This document shows, piece after piece, positions 24,666-28,938 of a stretch of 28,938 nucleotides of DNA (position 1 is the first letter of the stretch; each line of letters begins with the position of its first letter). The position numbers and the translations under genes are program-made. The notes beneath the pieces were generated by a model that was not told the DNA's origin, ran no database searches, and saw only the letters and a program-made list of their open reading frames with translations. This stretch comes from Chromera velia (taxonomy: Eukaryota > Sar > Chromeraceae). The stretch lies in assembly GCA_018398765.1 (NCBI GenBank), contig JAHBMJ010001558.1:1-28938 (forward strand). The letters are read 5' to 3'.

Positions 24666-27429
24666 ATTCGATGCCGATGAATGAGAACGCTTTAACTTCT
24701 CATCGTCACTCTTTGTCTTTGGAGCTGTAGTGCTCCCTCCTGGTGGCTTTATTCCACGCCAACCTCCAATTGCAAACATGCAGAGGAATTTCAAAAGGGT
24801 TGGCGTGCGTAGAAAGGTCTCTGAATGGGAGGGGGTCAGAAGAGCACGATCGAGACGGGTGCTTTCTGTTTTGTGGTGTTGTTGTTGTTGTAAAAAATGA
24901 GACCTAACCCACTGTTTTCGAAAACCGTCTTTCGTTCTTTCCTCCTCTTCCTCCTCCTCCTCAGCCTCCAGAAAACCCCGTGGGGGAGAGAGGGCGCAGA
25001 GGGGTTCAAATGAAGGCACTTATTTGATGAAGGGGAGGGGAGGGGCACCTTTGTCTGTTTGTTTGTTGTGAAGAAGGGGGGGGGGATTCCTGTAGGCCTG
25101 GGATGCATGGGTTGGACTTAAACTCTGGAAGGGGAATTGCGGCATGCAGGGAAAAGAAAAGAAAAGAAAAGAGGCGAAGCGAGGATAGACGGGGGAGAGA
25201 GGGGGGGGGGCTGTGCCTGTGTATTTTGGGTGGGTGCCCATGGATGGGTTGGTTGTGGTTTTTTGGGGTGACTTGACTTTCTGTCAGGAAGGAAGGATGT
25301 TTAAGGACCAAACGACGACGCGATGTTGGATGGGATGGATTTCTTTGATGGGTTGGGTTGGTTAGAGCTGGGGGGGGCTGAAATTTGTGCCTCCGGATTG
25401 CCAAAGTGCGTCTGTCAGTCGTTTTCTTCTCCTTTTCTCTTTGTACTTTATCTGTTCATTCTCTCTTCTCTCTCTTTTTTGTACTCTAACAGACATTCCA
25501 CCTTTCTTTCTGTGCTTGCAAGCACTGTCTGTTTGGTAGGAGAAAAAGAAAAAGAGCAGTACAAAGACAAACAATGATTCTTTCAACGTTTTAAGTGCCC
25601 ACCCGGCACACTCCCTTCGATCCTCTTTCCTCCCTTTCCTTCCCTCTCGTCTCCTCGCCTCTCGTCTATCTGCTCGGTCGTCGTCTGTCTGTGACGTGAC
25701 GTCTTGTAGGCAATAATTTTCCTTTCATTGTCCTGCCATGGTGTGCTGTGGTGTCGGAGGCATGAAAGAAGGTTTCGGGAAAGAGGAGGGATCGATCCGT
25801 CGACAGAGAGGCCTTGGGGGGNGGGGGAAGGAGACAAACCCTCACCAGAGTAAGAGGTCTGGCGTTCGTCTTCTTCCGATTTTTCTAGAACTCCGTGTTT
25901 ATCCGTTCTTCCTTGATTGTTTTTTTCGTTCTGTTGCCTGATTTCATTCGTCGTTCGACCGTTCATTCGTTCGTTCGCAGTGACTGATGCATGGGGCGAT
26001 GAGTGACTCTTTCATACTGAATGCATAGATGCATTGTATGCATCAATCATTGTCTTTTTGAGAGTCTCCGCGCGTGCCTCTCCTGACTTTCCTTCTTTTT
26101 TTCTTTCTCTGCGGCCTTAAGGATTGCTTTGGCTGTTCCCTTTTCACTGTCCATTCTTTGTTTGCTGCTGGTTTCTTTTCTTCCTTCTTTCCTTCCTTCC
26201 TTTCTTTCTTTCTTTCTTTCTTTCCATCTTTCTTTTTTCTTTTCTTTGTTTACTTCTTCGGAAGGCACTTATGTTTTCTCATTCTGTTTTTTTTTTGTTT
26301 GTTTGACTCAGAAGCGTCCCAAGGGGGGGGGCAAACACGCCGACAGGTGGAAATAAATAGTGGGGAGGAATGGTGACGTGGTCGATATTTTTTGGTTGCC
26401 TTCTTGCATTCGTCGACCCTTCTTGTGGTGTAATTCTGTGTAAAAAACAAACAAGGGAGAAACGAATGAAGAACAGCTAGAATCAGCATGCTTTGCCTGT
26501 CCATTTTAAAGGAATGGCGAAATTGCTGCCTGGTCGCTGCTGACTGCCAGTCCGGGGACACAGATGATTTTCTGTCAAGACGGCGGCCGGCGTCCGCCAG
26601 TGACTGTCAAGATTATGAAAACTGGATCGGCAGCGTTTTTTTGGTGTCTCTCCCCTCCCCCTCCTTGTGCGTGTGCGTGTGTCTCTGCGTTTGGTTCCAT
26701 GTGTGCGCTCGAGCGCATACGTGTAAGTGTACGTGTGTGTGTGTGTCGACTTGGTGGTCTGGTTTCACTTTCTTGTCTGAGTCTTGACGACCCTTCCTGT
26801 CCGTTGGGTCTCTCTCAAGTTTTCCCTGCTTACGTGCCTGCGTGTTGTGTGGTGTGTGCGTGGTGTCGTGTCGATGGTGACTGGTGAATTGGTTGTGTTG
26901 TTCGTCTTTTTCTTTTTTTCTGTCTTCTGCCTCCCTCCCTCCCTATCTCTGTATCTCTCTCAGTGCTGCAGCTCTTCCGCTGCATTCTGGTGGAGGCCTG
27001 TTGGAGCGATTCGTGTCACGACATGGAGCTTGAATGACTCCATTGCTGCATGTCAGATGCATGCATGGTTGCATAATGTTTTTTTCTAGGGTGCTGCAGC
27101 TCGACTTGGGGGATAACTGAGGAGAGGCCGGGGCAGAGAACAACAAGTGGAACCGAATGGAATCTGCCAGTGGCAGGTGAGAGGCATCGAATGAAGGTAG
27201 AGGGGGCCGGTAGGAATTCATTCCGCTGCATGGGCGGTGTCCAGGCAGACAGAGAGAACGACTTCAAACGAGACTGAACTGTAGTCCGAACGAACACATG
27301 TTCCAAGGCAAAGCAACTAGAAAGTTGTTGATCGATGCGTCACCCCATATAGGGCTGGGAGCTGCGTTGCGTTCATCGGTAGAAAGAAGAGACTAGAGAG
27401 TCGTTGCTCTTTTATGTAAGAGCTTCGAA

Positions 27430-28600
27430 CTTAACAATGACATTAATCATACTGTCCATTCATATATAGCAAAATGATGTAAATCATGCAAAGCTACATG
27501 CACATGCAGATACCAATAAAATTAAACAAATTAACACAAAAAAAGTACTGTAAGATAATATAAAAGGCTATTAAAAGCACATTTTTTTGAAAAGAATTGC
27601 AATTGCGGAGCTATATAGTTGCCAAGTCAGAGTCTAGGTCAGAGTTTACCATTTAACAATCTGCGTTACATGTTTTGTATATAGTACATTTAAGAGTTAC
27701 TTTTTTAAAAAAGTAACTAGATTTTTCTAAACAGCTCAAGTTACTGTACTAGAAGTAACTTCAAGATTTTTTGGAAGTTATGGTAGTAAAAGTAGACGTA
27801 TAGGGTTTTTTCTAGGGTTTTTTTATATGACAAGGCGTTACCAACTTACTACATCTATCGGTCGGCTGACAGTGTGAATAGTACACTATTCAAACTATTT
27901 CTAGATAGGGAATTAGAACAGTACGCTATTTATGAATAGTAAACTATTCACAGTACGAAGAATTTAAAACGTCGAAGAATATTTGAGAGAATAGCCTGAG
28001 TGTTGAATAGTTTACTATTCTAGTTACTATTCTGGAATAGTAGTTACTATTCTGACAGCTAAAAAAAGAAGCCGACCCATAGTCGGGCTATACATGAAGT
28101 GCTTCTCACTAAAGTTCTCAGCAGCTTCTGTTGTCGTCTTATGTATCTTAATTTAATGACCCATTACATGAAATTACATCAAAAACAGACAGTGGACATG
28201 ACACATGCATGTTTGACTCTCATGTCACTCCGAGACAAAAAATCAGACTCATCATCATCTCATCATCAGAGAGCCTTAGGCCCTTGTAAGCTCTTAACTT
28301 TGATAATAACTCATTAATTTTGAGACTCTTAATTTAGCTTAACTATGACTATGACTATGACGCACCATCGTTATCCATATCCAGAGCTAGCTGGATACTT
28401 CTAACGTTAGGCAGGGAAAAGTTATTATTTTCTATTTTTAGGATGCTATGCTACACTGTCTTAATCAACACTTCAAATTAAAAGCTTCAATCTTATGAGA
28501 AGCATTTAGTCTAGTTTTTAGTGATTTTCCTGTTTGTAGGGCTTTCTAGGATTTGCTAGTGGTGTCGATTATGTCATATCGTCTTCATGCAGTGCTGTCG
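27430..28600. other. AT-rich segment, possibly a DNA-transposon or MITE relic
   Basis: Base composition shifts sharply to A/T relative to the preceding 17 kb. It includes a 22-bp perfect palindrome at 27696-27717 (GTTACTTTTTT and its complement), scattered AGTAACT/AGTTACT half-sites to 27785, and the GAATAGT/ACTATTC palindrome cluster at 27875-28052. No coding frame of note: the 72-codon frame at 28099-28317 has no recognisable domain. Terminal repeats could not be defined. Confidence 0.45.
27875..28052. repeat. Cluster of GAATAGT-N2-ACTATTC palindromes
   Basis: Perfect 7-bp stems occur at 27876-27891 (spacer AC), 27934-27949 (spacer AA) and 28005-28020 (spacer TT). A further ACTATTC-TG-GAATAGT-AGTT-ACTATTC run lies at 28026-28052. 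The arms are constant and the spacers vary, as expected of a recurring protein-binding site or a foldback element. Confidence 0.8.
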
Positions 28601-28938
28601 AGAGTGACCTCGAGACTTCAACCTTGGAAATATCTGTGGGGGGTCCTATCGACTCCCCCGCCAGACGGCGCTTCCTGCGCCTTTTCTAGGCATAATGACA
28701 GTACAAAGAAACATCAAGTCACTTAAGTTCGGTTCATACGTAAAAGAAGAATGTCAAATCTCTAGAAGGTCAATGAATCAATCAAAGCGCTCTCAAACTG
28801 TCAAAGTGCAATTTTTGGGACACGGCTGATCAATTTCCGAGCTCAAATCACACGGCCTGCAACGCTGGACCCCACAAGCTGTTGTGCGAACTTCCGCGGC
28901 CTGCTCCATAAAGTTGGTCCCGGAAGTCACCTGTGTAC
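28601..28938. other. Right edge, no gene recognised
   Basis: Composition returns toward that of the gene region. A small GGCGC/GCGCC hairpin lies near 28667-28681. Nothing else can be supported. Confidence 0.4.

Larger units (their letters stand above)
23424..27430. other. Region downstream of the fusion gene, no gene recognised
   Basis: It presumably starts with the 3' UTR of the fusion gene. Candidate frames on both strands are mostly translations of purine or pyrimidine tracts and show no domains. Simple repeats include (TGTGG)n at 24117-24153, (GAAGA)n near 24632-24665, G runs near 25075 and 25200, and (CTTT)n at 26185-26230. An undetermined base lies in a G run at 25822. An AATAAA occurs near 26352 but is too far away to assign. 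Confidence 0.5.

Noticed and set aside
24372-25019. 215-codon minus-strand frame downstream of the fusion gene
   Set aside because: Built largely from low-complexity tracts (Glu run, Gln run, FFSSLLFSSLL); no recognisable domain or exon signals.
26488-26787. Plus-strand frame with a somewhat protein-like start (LKEWRNCCLVAADCQSGDTDD)
   Set aside because: Runs into TG-repeat translation, no homology recognised, and no supporting splice partners.

Overview
The window is nuclear DNA of an intron-rich eukaryote, most likely a protist alga. Coding exons are separated by 100-1700 nt GT-AG introns loaded with microsatellites. There is a LINE-type retrotransposon relic, there are no operons, and no rRNA or tRNA genes were seen. 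One gene encodes a signal peptide followed by a transit-peptide-like stretch and a conserved-looking domain, as expected for import into a complex (secondary) plastid. Together with the repeat-rich, roughly 50% GC style this suggests a chromerid alveolate such as Chromera. That assignment is an inference. Layout: 1-145 GC-rich hairpins; 540-3109 (minus) a two-exon gene for a putative secreted or plastid-targeted protein, with a 1.7-kb intron holding a (CA)n/(GAAA)n block and an assembly N; 3110-4270 non-coding; 4271-7070 (minus) a dead non-LTR retrotransposon (endonuclease end plus YADD reverse transcriptase) with five in-frame stops; 7071-10413 non-coding, AT-rich in part; 10414-13438 (minus) a three-exon gene of unknown function; a 609-bp divergent promoter region; 14048-23423 (plus) the main gene; 23424-27430 apparently non-coding; 27430-28938 AT-rich DNA with a cluster of short palindromes. 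The main find is the 14048-23423 gene. I could trace 19 exons with consistent phases from ATG to TAA, giving 1113 codons. The N-terminal third is a complete type-I cysteine dioxygenase with all iron ligands and the Cys-Tyr cofactor pair. The rest is a group II PLP-dependent decarboxylase of the glutamate / cysteine-sulfinate decarboxylase type, with the PLP lysine in NLHK. These are the two consecutive steps from cysteine to hypotaurine, so the gene probably encodes a one-polypeptide route to hypotaurine and taurine. The decarboxylase half is swollen by four low-complexity or charged insertions, one of them inside the catalytic loop. Across the three genes, half of the inferred introns begin GTC (often GTCAGT) and most end TGCAG, often CATGCAG, which looks like a lineage-specific splice grammar. 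The divergent neighbour (10414-13438) may share the promoter region, but nothing in its sequence ties it to sulfur metabolism.
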